From Pteria penguin (lineage: Eukaryota; Mollusca; Bivalvia; Pterioida; Pteriidae): DNA of 64,000 nt. Positions 9,951-43,019 of this stretch are shown here, in pieces (the first letter of the stretch is position 1; every line of letters starts with the position of its first letter). Where the stretch lies: NCBI GenBank assembly GCA_035048485.1, contig CM068581.1, positions 10,057,430 through 10,121,429 on the forward strand, read 5' to 3'. The notes under the pieces were generated by a model. That model was not told the DNA's origin, searched no databases, and saw nothing but the letters and a program-made list of their open reading frames with translations. The position numbers were made by a program, and so were the translations under genes.

Positions 9951-12200
9951 TTGATCTTGTTAATTTTATGCTCAACAAAATGCGATTTTGCATCTCAAAG
10001 TTGTGTCATTCTATTGCGGCAATACAATTTAAGCATGAATATCATAATGAATGATATAAAGCTCTCCACCAAACTTGTAAAATTCATGACTGCCGGGTGT
10101 TTAGTCCTTAAGACGGATCAAAATGAATACTAGTGATTACTGGTATGTACTTAATCTCAGAAATTCTTTATAGCTATAAATTGTAACGAAAAACTGATAA
10201 ATAATTAGAAAGAACAAAAACTGTGAAAAAAAATCCCAAAGCAGGGTCAAAATGACCATATTGTGATAAATCTTTGAAATTTTTGGCTAGATTGCAAAAC
10301 AATTTCGATCTATAGATTGGTGATGTCCATCCATCTGTTTGTCTGTTTACAACAGTTTGGTTAAATTTTTGCTTGAAGTAAAATCTTAGCAACTAAGAGG
10401 AATGTAAACATAAATCATATGGTCCTTATGACCAGAGCTCTCAAATATGCCATGACTTGACCTAGTGACTTTGGACTTTGACCTACTTTTAAAAACTTTA
10501 ATTTTGGCTTTATTTTTTAAATCAATAGGGATAGCTATGATACTTCACACATAGCTTCTTTATAACCAGAGCTTGTAATTGATACCATGATTTTTTTACC
10601 TTGACCTTGTTTTGAATTTGCTTTGCAATCTGGCCATACCATCTTTAGCAGTTTCTTTTCGCATTGTCATATGGTCTCCATCCCACTTTTTCATAATTAC
10701 ATATTCTTCCGTGGCTGATGTTAAAAGTACATTTTATTAACATGCGACCTTAAGGTTCTGGGAATGGTGTCACTCCGGGTCATCCTAATTATCACTCGTG
10801 ATGCTGATATAATTCTATAACTTTAAGTTAGAACACCTGCAGTCTTAAAACATTAGATAAAGCTGCTGGTGAACGGAGGAAGCTGCCGAGAATTGGTTTC
10901 GGCCGGCTAGTTTCGGTGCTAGTCTGAACGTTTCGGACTATAGATGACTTGGGGGTTACCATTATCATTTGAAAGCATGGTACATCAATGTCATCCTTTG
11001 ACAAGCTGTTTCCAAATGTAAATCTCATCAGGTATATAAACCTGACCGGGGGCCATGTTAATCAGAACCCGAATCAGAATAGAGATTAGTAGAGAACCCA
11101 GATTTGAATCAGAACCCGAACGAGAATTCCGATCTTTCTCAAAGAGTTGATTGACGAATAAAGAAGATAATACAACGCCGCAGTACTTCATAATTTCTGT
11201 ACGACACCGCCGGACTATAGTTAGATGTTAACTGATCATATCCATGGCCTGAAGACAATCTCTATATATTACGATATTGACAAGTCAAAGAGCAAGATGA
11301 GTTGACAAAGTTGAAAGGGAATTAAATCAACCCAAGATGAAATGTCACAGGTATAAAAAAAACCAAGAGGCTCAAGTGGGAGTATATAGCTCACATGGGA
11401 ACAATTTGCTCGTTTACAAATTAAGTCAGAATTCTTTTTTAATTTTTTTTCTTCAAATAATATTCAAAATCTTTTAGTGTAAAATGAACTAAACATATGT
11501 TTTGTCTTTGGAATTTGAACTGCTTCCCTTCAGTATGCCAGAACTGACCTATATCCAAATGTCATAAATACAAGAAGCTTTGACATGAAATTTTCAAATG
11601 ACCCTTCCAATAGATATTTTCTAATAAAAGTTGACAATTGTTTTGTTACTTCCCTACTGGTCCAGTAACAGTACCCGGACGATTTTTGAAGTTTTCGGCA
11701 AACAACTTTTGCTACAGAAGACCAAAATACACGAAGTTTGGTACAGTGCAATGCCAAACTTTTGACAAAACTCATACATTAACCAAATATTTTACGCATT
11801 TTTACGTCTCTCCTTTTCGGCCATTTTTCCCGACTTCACTGATAAAAAGGCACAATATTTGATAAATTCAAAGGTCAATCTTTTATAAAAATGCCTATAA
11901 TGAAAATATTGCACTATTCGACCTTAAAAACTGATTGATCAAGAGCACCTTTCCCCGCATATGGATATTGAAAGTAGGTCAGGATGTGATAAATGAAATA
12001 AGATAGAAGGCATAAATCAAATTTTTTACCAGAAAGATCTTATTCTTTTTAAAATATCATTAATATCATATAAAATTTTTTGATGATTTCTTGCCGATTG
12101 TGCTCAAACCAGCAAAACGTCCGGGAACTGTTACAGTACCAGTATACATACTTAATATAAATTAAGAAAATGACAAAAATATGTGAAAAAGATAATATCA
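9951..12200. other. Intergenic; diverged repeats, no gene seen
   Basis: The stretch holds 'gaccttgacc' repeat fragments near 10440-10660 and an AGAACCCGAA(T/C)CAGAA direct repeat near 11060-11130. A phrase near 11470-11570 (ggtgtaaaatgaa, then ttgaactgcttcccttc, then agaactgac) recurs near 12815-12890 and 30860-30960. It may be an old tRNA-related SINE, but the match is weak. Confidence 0.4.
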
Positions 12201-12207
12201 GTATATT

Positions 12208-12775
12208 TATGCCCCTGAATCGATAGATCAGGGGGATATTGTTTTTGTCCTGTCTGTATGTCATAAAAAACCCCCGTTGAGATAGAGCTTTCATATGTCA
12301 CATATGTACTCCTTGTGACGAGACCTTTCCATCGGTTCAGTAATTTTTTACCGGTAGGTTGGTTGGTTGATTGGTGTTTTACGTCGCTTTAAACAATTTT
12401 CATTTATATCGCGACATGGAAGCAGGAGGTGACCGGAACTCGGGAATCGAACCCGGATTGTCGGCGCCGCAATCCAAGCGCTTAACCACTACACCAAGCT
12501 TGCCTCTTACCAGTAGGTCTTTCATATTTAACAAGCATATTTCTTGTGACTTTTCCGTATTAGAAATATTTTTTAAATCGCAACCTTGACCGTAACCTTT
12601 GACCTACATTTTAACATTGGTGATCACATTTGAATCGTAAGAGGTAAATCTTTCACATTTCACGTGTATTCCAATGGGTGGGGTGTAATCAAGATATAGA
12701 ACATTGCAAAATTTGCCTTATTTGGACTTTGTTGCTGCTGGGGGCATTCTTGTTTTACAAACACATCTTGTTTTT
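12208..12775 (+). repeat. Dispersed repeat, copy 2, interrupted by a SINE
   Basis: It starts ATGCCCCTGAATCGATAGAT and ends ACAAACACATCTTGTTT. The start holds the inverted pair CCCTGA/TCAGGG around CGATAGA. A SINE (12360-12506) splits it. The reversed copy at 24039-25196 has the same two ends, which defines the family limits. Confidence 0.65.
12360..12506 (-). mobile_element. tRNA-derived SINE, nested, with about 12-bp target-site duplication
   Basis: Same family as 9099-9263: A-box-like TTGGTGTAGTGGTTAAGCGC and B box GGTTCGATTCC on the - strand, and the tail ATCAACCAACC. Flanks TTACCGGTAGGT (12348-12359) and TTACCAGTAGGT (12507-12518) differ at one base. Insertion into the dispersed repeat 12208-12775 dates it after that repeat. 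Confidence 0.88.
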
Positions 12776-13039
12776 AAATATGTATTACTGAGTACTGCTA
12801 AACACTTAAAAACTGGTTTGGTGTAAAATAAAATGCAAAAACAGTTTTCTTCCGGGTTAAACTGCTAACCTTCAACTGACTTATATTATAAATAGAAAAA
12901 AAAAATCATGATTAATCCTGAAAACAGGGATTTTAATATGGCACTTTCAAATAACATTTGAAATAGTTTTTCCAATACATGTATATGTAAATAAATGCTA
13001 TATGATTTTACTGACATTCAATGAATAAGTAAAATTACA

Positions 13040-13870
13040 CAAAAATATGTGAAAGTTACAAAGTCTGAAAAGATGAAAATAAAAAAGACAAAAGTTTAAA
13101 TTGATTTCAGAAGGGAACCAAAAACTTCTTTTAAAAGACACCCCTCTAGATTACTATGATGCAATGTGTGTTGATGATCTATACAGCCAGTCGGAAGTAG
13201 CAGTTTGTTAAAGGAGGGTACCCTCTGGGCCCATGTCATCTAGCACATGCAGGATCCACCCCTTGGTAGATCTGGTTGAAAACTGCAACATTTGTAAGGG
13301 GACATTGAATACTTCATTCCTATTAAGTTTCAACAAAATTATTCAAGTAGCTCTGAAATAAACATCCACCAAAACTCATAATTTCATGCTAATAATATAT
13401 TCCCCCATTTCCACCCCCCCCCTTTTTTTTTTAGCTCATCTGAGCTGAAAGCTTACAGGGGTCAAAAGGCCAAGCAAAACAAATTGGATTGGTAGATCAG
13501 GTGTCTTTTTTTTCAGATAAATGTTTATCATCAATGCTTAGTCACCCCATCCTTAATTAAACCCCTGACAGTTCTGACCCCCTAAATAACATTTTTCGGG
13601 GACCTTTAATACTTCATACCAACCAAGTTTAATTAAAATGTTTCGATGGAAGGAAAAATCCATCACAGCTTATTACTACAAAGCAATCGTTTATCCCTCT
13701 CGCCTTTTAATCCTGAAACTAGAGCTATCCTAACAGGACAAATGCCCCTGTGGCAACCTAGGTCGAAACATGCAATAATTAATCCCAAGATACATCACTT
13801 GTATAAGTTTATAAGACCCAAAACTTATACTGTTAAACTTCTGAACCGGACAGACGGATGGACAGGGTGA
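13040..13870. repeat. Dispersed bivalve-type repeats, no gene
   Basis: 13040-13440 (phrases 'aaagtctgaaaagatg', 'ggtaccctctggg', 'acttcattcctattaagttt') is related to 16050-16390, 22437-23345, 32030-32230 and 34020-35100. 13434-13870 starts AGCTCATCTGAGCTGAAAGC and ends with a 'gacagacggatggacagggtg' tail. Runs of C and T at 13416-13433. Confidence 0.55.
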
Positions 13871-14439
13871 TTTCTATATACAGGTATAAAAAGAGTTATC
13901 AGAAGACAACAGAGCTCGCTAATGGCAACCAAATTTAAGTAGCAAAAGATTTTTGTAAGTAGGTTAATCTTCAAGGTTAAGGTCAACACGTTTTGCTTTG
14001 TAATGAAAAGTCTTGTGTCAAGGAATACAAACATGAACTATTAAGACCTATCTCCTAGTCTTCCTCTTCATCAAATATGACCCAGGTTAATTTTTTTTTT
14101 AAAAGTACGTGAAACTTCAAGGTCAAGGTCACAAGGTAAAAAATTTGGCTATCTGATGAAAGGTTTTGGCACAAGGAATACACATGTGAAATATAAAAGC
14201 CTTGTCTCCAATATCTCTCTTAGACTTCCAGAGGAAAGCCCACTGGTTATCATAACAAGCTTACAGTCAGTGCTGCCCCTGCCACAACCTGTACCTTCGA
14301 AGTGACTAATACCTTATTAGCAACATGAAACAGTTATGTGAACTTGGTAACCTTTTGTATGATTTAATAAGAAATAACATTGAATTTTGTGAAGTTTATA
14401 TCAAGTTCCAGAGAAAGTTACAGCAAAAATAAAGCATTG

Positions 14440-15110
14440 CTTTATTCATATCTGGCATTAGTAACTATAGTCATCATCTGGAAACTGAAAAAATGACCCC
14501 AAAATCTCTCCCACCCTATTCCTATACATAAGCTAGCATTGTATTAAGTTTAAAAAAAATCAATTATTCTTCACTCAAGTTATTATAGATGGCAACCAAA
14601 ACGCAGTGATAAATGTCTATTTTTAGTAATAGTGATCCTTAGAATTGACCTTTTGACCCAAAAATCAATCTCACACTACACCTTTACATAAGCTAGACTT
14701 ACATGAAGTTTAAAAGAAATCAATCATTCCTAAATCAAGTTATTATCTGGCAAATGAAATTCAGTGATAAATGTCTATTCTTAGTAAAAGTGATTTTTAG
14801 AACTGACCTTTTGACCCCAAATTCAATTCCACCCTAGACCTTTACATGAGTTAGCCTTATATGAAGTGTGAAAAAAATCAATCATTCCTAACTCAAGTTA
14901 TAAAGCTGTTAACCAAAATACGATGATAAATGTCTAATTTTAGTAAGAGTGACCCTTAGAGTTGACATTTTTAGATATTTATATAAGCTAAAATTGTATG
15001 AAGTTTGAATCAAATTGGTCATTCCTCACTGAAGTTATTGTCTGGAAATCATCCAGACAGACAGATAGACAGACGAACAGACAGATGGACAATAGCTTTA
15101 CAAACATTCC
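14440..15110. repeat. Diverged tandem repeat, about 155-bp period, four units
   Basis: The phrase AATCAATYATTCYT followed by ACTCAAGTTAT and GATAAATGTCTA recurs near 14560, 14720, 14876 and (diverged) 15010. It ends in a (CAGA)n-like stretch at 15054-15090. Confidence 0.7.
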
Positions 15111-16400
15111 TCCCTTCAAGCTAAAAATCAAAAGACAGTCTGCAGTTTTAATGTATTTTGTAAGGTTGGAAAAGAGATAAACATTAGTGATGAAGTACGC
15201 CTCGTTTTCTAATGCGGTTTATGTTAAGCATGTTTAACCTAATAGTCATCGATCCAAACTCTGTACACCACAAAGCACAATTAATAATCACATGTTTTAT
15301 ACATGCATATACCTGAACAATTACAAGGCTCTCCAATATTCAAGGACTCATTTAAACGAAATAAACTATTTTTTGTACCTCCTTCTTTAAGGTCAGGTTT
15401 GTTAAACCTTCTACATTCTTTTATAATTACCTGGAAGATGGGAAGTTAGAGGCATAAAATTACAAAAACAGTATAAACAGCAAACTGATACATTCACAAT
15501 CAAGGAACTGAATAATATGTTATAGCCTGCAATATATGGTCAATATACATAAAGTGTTGTTATTTTTACTTTAATATTATATATGTATTGACTACCTGTT
15601 TGAATGTGTTCACAAGTTGTTTTCTATGTGGAGATATTATCATCATGACTGTGGAAAAATTCGGCATTAACATTTAAAAATGTGTGCATGAAATATGAAA
15701 GCCCCACATCTTATCCTCTCAGATAAAACAGCTGTCAGCACTTCTTGGTGACTGTGTGTGAAATATGGAAGCCCCTATACTTTAAGAGAAATCTGCTGTC
15801 AGAACTTCATAACAAGGCAGACATGAACAGAAATGGGTAATTCCCATATACCCTCAATTTTTGTGTGCAGGGGTATAAAAATTGCAAAACTTCCTAAAAA
15901 TTATTTTTGTATTCCATTTCTTCCAATTTTATTAATTACAATAAAATCATTTAAAATACACAAAATCAATGCATCAAAAGCATTTTCGAAAGAGAAAAAA
16001 GGCAAATATGTTAAGTATAAAGAAATCCAAATTGTCAAAGAATTGACTTGAAAATTTGCAAGCATAACAAAGTCTGAAAAGACATAAAAAATCTGATTTT
16101 GGAAAGGAACAAAAACACCAATTCTAGTAAGACATCTTTTAGATCACTCTGAGACATTGTTTGACTATAACACATGTCTGAAGAAGAAGTTTGTCGAAGG
16201 AATTTACCCTCTGGGATCTATGTTGCCCAACTCTTGATGCAGGTGGCCAACATGCAACAACACTTGTAGGGAATCTGAGTACTACATCCTTACCAAGTTT
16301 GATAAAAATTCCTCCAACAGTTCTAAAGAAGAAGTTGTGTAAATTGTATAGTTATATTCTCATTTTATCACAACCTTTTTCTCAGTAACACTGACAAGTT
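15111..16400. other. Intergenic between the convergent genes; weak repeats only
   Basis: The stretch holds 'cagctgtcag..cttcwt' direct repeat pieces near 15730-15810 and a copy of the 13040 repeat at about 16050-16390. No exon was seen. Confidence 0.4.
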
Positions 16401-16459
16401 TATAGGATTCCAGAAGGAAGCATGTAAGTTATAAGAATAAACATTTTATATTAAATACA

Positions 16460-17849
16460 TGTACTAAATTTTATGTGCTTTATTTCTAGAAGTCTGAAGA
16501 CATAAAATACATAAAAGTAACATATACTAACTTAATGAATGACATTTACTTGTTCTATTAAAAATGATATCTATTGCATTTCTACAATATCAACAACAAC
16601 AAAATATATAAAGAAATTCATATCTAGCACCATTTCTATTATTCTATAAACCTAATATATGATTGTGACAGGAATGCAAAATGAAGGGAATATTCTATAA
16701 TCATAGGGTATCAAATTTAAAGCATCTGGTACAATAAACATATAAGTGAAATGCAAGCTATGATTTATTCTTGTCTGATTATCGTATATACTCTGTAGAA
16801 ATCTCACTGTCAAGATATAACAATATCAGTACAGAAAATACTATAAAGGTTTACAACCGTGTATCATAAATATTGTTCCCATATACCATCACAAATGATA
16901 AATATTTAACACAAAGTTCCTGTTATTTTAGTAATAATAATGATAAATAATGAAGTAGTTTACGACATTTAAATAAGACTTCTATTAAGTGTCACTGATG
17001 GCAGCCAAGTACATTACCCTTAACACAAAGAAGATCAGAGGCTATTTGTAGCTATTCATTGACATTGAGGTGATAATGTACCTGTAACATGTAAGGTGAT
17101 AATGTACCTGTAACATGTAAGGTGATAATGTACCTGTAACATCTAGGGTGATAATGTACTTGTAACATCTAGGTTATAATGTACCTGTAACATCTAAGAT
17201 GATAATGTACCTGTAACATCTGAGATGATAATGTACCTGTAACATCTAAGGTGATAATGTACCTGTAACATCTAGGTGATAATGTACCTGTATCATCTAG
17301 GTGATAATGTATCTGTAACATCTAGGTGATAATGTACTTGTAACATCTAAGGATAATGTACCTGTAACATCTAAGGTGATAATGTACCTGTAACATCTAG
17401 GTGATAATGTACCTGTAACATCTAAGGTGATAATGTACCTGTAACATCTAGGTGATAATGTACCTGTAACATCTAAGATGATAATGTACCTGTAACATCT
17501 AAGGTGATAATGTACCTGTAACACCTAAAGATGTACATGTACTTCAGAAGCTAGACCAACATGGAATGACAAAGAAATTTAAGTAATGATGACATTTAGG
17601 TAAATCATTAAAAAAACAGTTCTCTTATCTGTCTCCATGGTACTATCTAGGGAACTATCAGTTCTGAGAAAAGTCCACTTATATCTAACTCAACGATTTA
17701 TATCTACAGTTCTAACTATGGAACTTTAAGTACTACGAACAGTCCAATGATGAACTCCACTATGGTCTATATCTATAGTTACCTATTATCTAAGGGACTA
17801 TTAAGAATGCTGTATGGTATAAAAGCATACAATATTATCATGAATATTT
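16460..17849 (-). other. Probable ZC4H2 3' UTR
   Basis: Downstream of the ZC4H2 stop on the - strand, AATAAA occurs at 16769-16764 and 16484-16479. The stretch has no transposon signature apart from the minisatellite 17068-17525. The true end needs transcript data. Confidence 0.45.
17068..17525. repeat. 25-bp minisatellite, about 18 copies
   Basis: Unit (A)GGTGATAATGTACCTGTAAC plus ATCTA, 23-26 bp long by small indels. The first three units carry ATGTA in place of ATCTA. It probably lies in the ZC4H2 3' UTR. Confidence 0.95.
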
Positions 17850-38052
<20,203 letters not shown>

Positions 38053-38063
38053 TTTGAAATGTA

Positions 38064-38820
38064 TTAAACGAACTCTATAACGGTACAGGGTCGGATATAT
38101 TTCAGATCTGTAGTCCCAAAGACATAGAGTCTACTACCTCGGCGACCAATTATTTCACAATGTGATACTCCATGTGAGGCCCAGAGTCGACCCGATTTTT
38201 TTAAATTTTCGAATAAAATGGTGCAATCTGATACATTTTTAGTCTTGGTACAAAATAATAGGAAATGTTTCTCATCCTTCAAAATCTATTAGACCGTGGA
38301 ATTGTAGGTTTACAGTATCTCGCAACCTTAATATTGAGGGGATGTTCACATAATCTTAGTTTAGTGAGTAAAGATCTGGACAAATTTGGTAATGTGAATT
38401 TCAAATATTCTTGCATTTCAAAATTATAATCATACATTTAACTATAAAATACAAGTTTTCCACAGTTTGCTGTTTTATGTTATCAAACTGATTAAATATG
38501 TTATTTTGATAATATTTTCTTAAAGTATTGCTAAATGTTTCATAGGAAATCTCTAAAGAGGAAAGTCCAATAATTTTTGCAATAATATTCAATGACTTTG
38601 TCATGCCTAAGCTAGTTTTCATACGAGATAGCTTTTCATCCTTTTTTAAAGCATCAATTAACAACGGGTTCTTATTTTGAAATGCAAATGACATATCTCT
38701 TAATCTACAGTAATACTTGAACATTGATTCATATATTTTTATGTGTAAAGGATATAGACCTACGTCAGAAAATACTGCCACATTAGAAGCTTTCTTATGA
38801 ACACCCAGTATGTCTTTCAA
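38064..38820 (-). pseudogene. Non-LTR retrotransposon (LINE) ORF2 C-terminal relic
   Basis: Two - strand frames: 38820-38401 (KDILGVHKKASN, VGLYPLHIKI) and 38282-38064 (EKHFLLFCTKTKNV). The pattern LGV.K......GE/DLGRYPL followed by EDE.HFLL.C is the C-terminal part of LINE reverse-transcriptase proteins. Stops and a frameshift separate the two parts. It ends 11 bases upstream of the ZC4H2 start codon, on the same strand. Confidence 0.65.
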
Positions 38821-38981
38821 AATAGTATTTTGTTTTTGTTTTTGTTTTTTTTTTCAAAGGGGAATTTTGATTGGGTATCTTAGTCTATCTTAAAATCAGT
38901 AATCCAAATTTCAGAATATGTAACAATTGGTAATATAAAAACCTGATTTTATAAGAAAACTAGAATCATTGATTTTCCCAC

Positions 38982-39850
38982 CGGACATCTTGTTTACCAT
39001 TAACAGGTATGAGGTAACAAGCATGTATACAAGCATGGAATTCAATGAGCTCACTATAGCTGTTGAGGATACGCACAAAAATGCTAACAAACCTTATAGA
39101 GGTTTACCTTACCCTGAGGTGTCAGACTTGGTATTTTTATTAAGACAATATTAGAAAACAATTACATTGTACTTTGAATTCAATTATTAAACACGTCAAT
39201 TAAGTGTTATTTCATAGCAGATATAGAGATGATGGCTTTATAATCGTCAATTAATGGATTGTAGGACGAAATTATTCGAAAATAGGTAACATGTGTCATC
39301 AACATTTGAACTTCACATTTGATATCGCGAATGAATCGGCGAAATTCCTTGATACAACAATGTGCAAAATACAACTGTTCAACAACTGTAATAAACCTGA
39401 TGTCATATCATGTATGAAATAATTTTTAACACTTACAGAGGAATAGCGTTCATAGCCAATCAGTATTTATAGGCTTCATTAAAGGCGAGGGTACTAGGTA
39501 CCTTAGAAACCACCTAAAATATCTTATAAGACTTTCAACAGCAACTGCTTGACAGAGGATATTATGTAAAAGAAATACATCCAATTATCTAACAAACAAC
39601 CTCAACCGATAAAAGCTCAGCTTTGAACAAACATAAATCTGATTACTCATTGCGCACTCCTTTAGTTATGACAACTAAATACAATCCTTTTGTCAAGAGC
39701 ATGACGAAACAAATTCCAAAATATTGGAAACAGATGAAATCAGACAAAAACTGTAAATCTATTTTTAAATTGGAATCAATAACGACCTACAATAAACACA
39801 AAAGTATAGACGACATGATAATAAAACACGCTTATCATAATAACATATAA
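38982..39850 (+). pseudogene. Penelope-like element relic
   Basis: + frames in order: PDILFTINRYEVTSMYTSME (motif A region, usual DVTSLYT..IP), then RYRDDGFIIV near 39220-39250 (catalytic YRDD), LNFTFDIANESAKFLDTTM near 39310-39360, and from 39623 TTKYNPFVKSMTKQIPKYW, IDDMIIKHAYHNN. This order and these motifs fit the Penelope reverse transcriptase and its C-terminal linker. The frame is broken many times and the GIY-YIG end is not seen. Confidence 0.75.
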
Positions 39851-39852
39851 AG

Positions 39853-39925
39853 TGGACCCCTGATGAGGCTGGCCGTATGGTTCTATAGCTGATTGTCAAG
39901 AACAAAACCGCCGAAACATTCCATT
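39853..39925 (+). ncRNA. Hammerhead-like motif after the Penelope relic
   Basis: CTGATGA at 39860-39866, a stem closed by GGC/GCC with an inner GTTCT/AGAAC pair, then CCGAAAC (39911-39917). The usual cleavage triplet and closing stem are not evident, so this looks like a decayed hammerhead. Confidence 0.4.
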
Positions 39926-40589
39926 TACAACTATTAAAAATCATCTTTTATAGTAAGATATTATGAGAGTTGGTCAAGAGAGTTGGGTCCTGATAAGTAA
40001 TTTAATGGATGAGTCTGGCTGATCGATGACCTTTTATTGCACACTCTCTTTGACACTCTCGAAGGAAATATCTCGTCGCATTCCATTTAAGTGTTCGTTC
40101 AGCTCGACTTTTCTACACTGTTGTAAAAGAAGTGAAGAAGGCCCGTTTATAATAGGAGCTCCGATATGACAGTAATATCGTCTCTCACACCCAAAGATTC
40201 TTCCGTTGTTACTCAAGGCCGAATCATGTACAACAAGAAAACGTCAAAGACGGTATTACCGGATTGTAAAGCATAACATTAGAGTCTATCTGTAGAACCT
40301 TAATTATCCAGAAACATGTCTCTTTAAGTCTGTAAATGTTTCCAGAAGTATGAAGATGGTATAATTAATGCTATACAAGAGATCAAACTAAACGCAAAAT
40401 CAGACTGTGTTCACGTGAGCGTAAAATCGAGGTCAAGGTCACCGAATTTTGTGTTGGTCGGGAAGAACTTATCAAAGTCTACAGACTGACCACGCATGAA
40501 GTTGGTATCATTAACGGTATGCTAGAGATCAAGCTAAAGGCAAATTGTTGACAACGGACGAACAGACACACTTAAGTAATTCATAAACC

Positions 40590-42480
40590 GTATACTTGCT
40601 TTGCAATCCCAAGAAACAACAAAGAAGCTGATCCGACTCCATGTCTCAGAATGGAATGCCAACCCTGTAGTTGATGATATCTTGAAAGAGAAGAGGACAC
40701 CTAAAGGAAATGGCTTCAAGCCCAGAGATCGGGTTCAAATCATCCACTTTCAACAAGCCATTATCTCTGAAGCACCAATTACGTAGTATTCAACGTCAAG
40801 AAAGAGTCAAGGAACGCACTATATATTTATGATGCCGTAATGGAGTCTGAAAATACCGCTAACGTCTATCGTCTTATTAAGAGAAATGTAAGGAGTTCAC
40901 GATATACAATCGCACTAATCGATGGGAAGAGCCTTACTAATCTCAAGGGCCATGCAGCTGAGCATTTGCCTCATACCATGAAAATCTCGTATACATGTCC
41001 GCAAATCTACACCTTACCAGACAGGTGAAGAAGATACTAATGGTCTTGTACCTGGAGTGAAGTCCTCAAATGTCAAAAGTGCAATCAGAAAACTTAACAA
41101 CAAAAAGCATCAGATAAATATGGATTGGTATCTGAGAACCCGAAAGACACAGGAAAACAATACTAGATCCGCTCTCAAAGATATTAATCGCTATTATATA
41201 CAAAAAGCATATCTCAAAACAGTTCAAGTCTAAATTACTACACCCAATACACGAAAAGGCAAAGATCACACCCTCTTCACAAACTACAGGAGCATCACTG
41301 TTACATCTACATCTATCGTAAAAATATTTGCAGCATTTATAACATTCTCATAGAATCGTTGAACGAATTTATAATAGGTGTGATTCCTATATTCAAATCT
41401 ATAGTTTCCACAATTTCTTCAGGAAGTTGTAAAACATTTAAGTGATATCTCTTAAATTCCATTCGCCATCATTTTGTACAATAGTTCAGTGTTATAACTG
41501 GCAGGCTGAGTATTATAGCCTATAGACACTTTGTTTATCTAACTATTGTCTTGTTAATCCTTTCTACAATTATGTAATTGATTTTCTCATTTGTGTCACC
41601 AAACTTTGTCGATATGCTGTACTATACATTCTCGAATTCCAACTTGTACGGGAGTTCAGGAAGACTGGACACCACTTACATGTACTTAGTAGAGATGTCA
41701 GAATATATTTTGACATTTTCTATTCTGACATCACATTGATTGATTGATTTTTGTTTAACGTCACACCACGAATATTTCACGTATATGGTGACGGCATCTG
41801 CCTGATGCGGGGCATACAAATTTTGACTTTTGCAACGGACCCACCCGAAGCAGTGGGGGATCATTAACGTGTCATGCATACCACGACACGGGGCCTCGGT
41901 TTTTACGGTCTCATCCGAAGAACAGGACACCGGCATGACCAGAGCGGGGATCGAACCCCGGCCTCCCGATCAGGAGTCCAGCGCGATACCACTAGGCCAC
42001 GCTGGCTTTTCTGACATCACTGACGGTGTTATTGTTGTATTCAAATCCATCATATTTTAGTGCAGATTCGGAATTTAACTCTCATCTTCTACTTCAATAA
42101 CGTAGATGTCATTGCATACATGGGAAGAACCGACGGGAGTACGGCAACGTCATCCATATGATATCCATTCCAACATTCCTAGTATCTCTGCGCGTATACC
42201 ATATTTAACATGCAATATTATGGTCCAACCCACATGGTCACACATCGCTAAGTTGTACGTAGTCCCAGATAATGTGGAGTCCTGTCTTCCTGTTTCTCGG
42301 TCTTCTTTGCAGTTCGCTTCACTAATGGTTTCTCTTCACTTACGGCATCTTTAGTCCTATCTGAGACTATTGCTGAATCTCAAGAGAAAAACCAGGTATT
42401 ATTTCTTAGACTGTTGGATACTCAGAAGGCGTTTGGTGTAGTCCACCATACCTCCAAGCTTTTCCATCAAGGTATCAACT
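40590..42480 (+). pseudogene. LINE relic (pre-RT region and RT fragments), split by a SINE
   Basis: + frames: TTKKLIRLHVSEWNANPVV (40610 on), NVYRLIKRNVRSSRYTIALI and DGKSLTNL (40850-40960), HTLFTNYRSITVTSTSIVKI near 41266-41325, then after the SINE LTASLVLSETIAESQ and DTQKAFGVVHHT (42330-42450). NYR.ITVTS and D.QKAFDVVHH are reverse-transcriptase motifs of a LINE; the second Asp region is mutated to Gly. There are many stops. Confidence 0.55.
41735..42008 (-). mobile_element. tRNA-derived SINE, longer type, with 12-bp target-site duplication
   Basis: - strand: GCCAGCGTGGCCTAGTGG (A-box region), GGTTCGATCCCCGC (B box), a middle part with CCGTGTCGTGGTATGCATG, a core TATACGTGAAATATTCGTGG and the tail AAACAAAAATCAATCAAT. 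Perfect flanks TTCTGACATCAC at 41723-41734 and 42009-42020. The core (gaatatttcacgtata, gtttaacgtc) resembles that of the two shorter SINEs. The head differs from theirs. Confidence 0.9.
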
Positions 42481-43019
42481 TCCATATTTAGAAAGTCGTA
42501 GACCAACTTTACTCGTCCCTGGCATCTAAGGTTTTAGAATGATAAAAGAGTACGTCAATGAGGGATCATCTCCACTGGTCTCTACACAATATATATTAAT
42601 GACCCACTGCATTTGAAAACTGCAGAATTGGTACATTTATAGGAACGATATATGGTGGTTGTCTTACTCTCCCTGATGACCTTAGTACTTTGTCTAGTAA
42701 TGATGAACATGAACCCAAGGCAATACTGGATATTATATATTGTTTATTTATATCATTATGCAAATAGAGAACGATCTATTAGGCACCGTCCATTTGATAT
42801 TCTGCGAAGAGGGGGATTTTTAAATAATTCTTGCCCTGATTTTGACTAAAAATAATCTTGCCCAGTGACACTCCGAACAAAAATAATCTGTCTCCAATAG
42901 ATTAGCGTAATCTAGAATAATACTTTGGGGAAAAAAATAGGAGTTAAATCTTTACACTTAACACAACAATTTATCATGTAATTTTGATGTTTTGTTCTTC
43001 ATCAGTTCACTCATGGACA

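Noticed and set aside
17068..17525. CRISPR-like array
   Set aside because: Units are directly adjacent with no unique spacers, in an animal gene context; the same holds for 30128-30715.
38401..38820. 139-residue - strand frame as a host gene
   Set aside because: Contains LINE C-terminal motifs (LGV.K, GLYPLHI) and continues as a broken relic.
40034..40216. 60-residue - strand open frame
   Set aside because: No motif, no splice signal support, and surrounded by retroelement relics.
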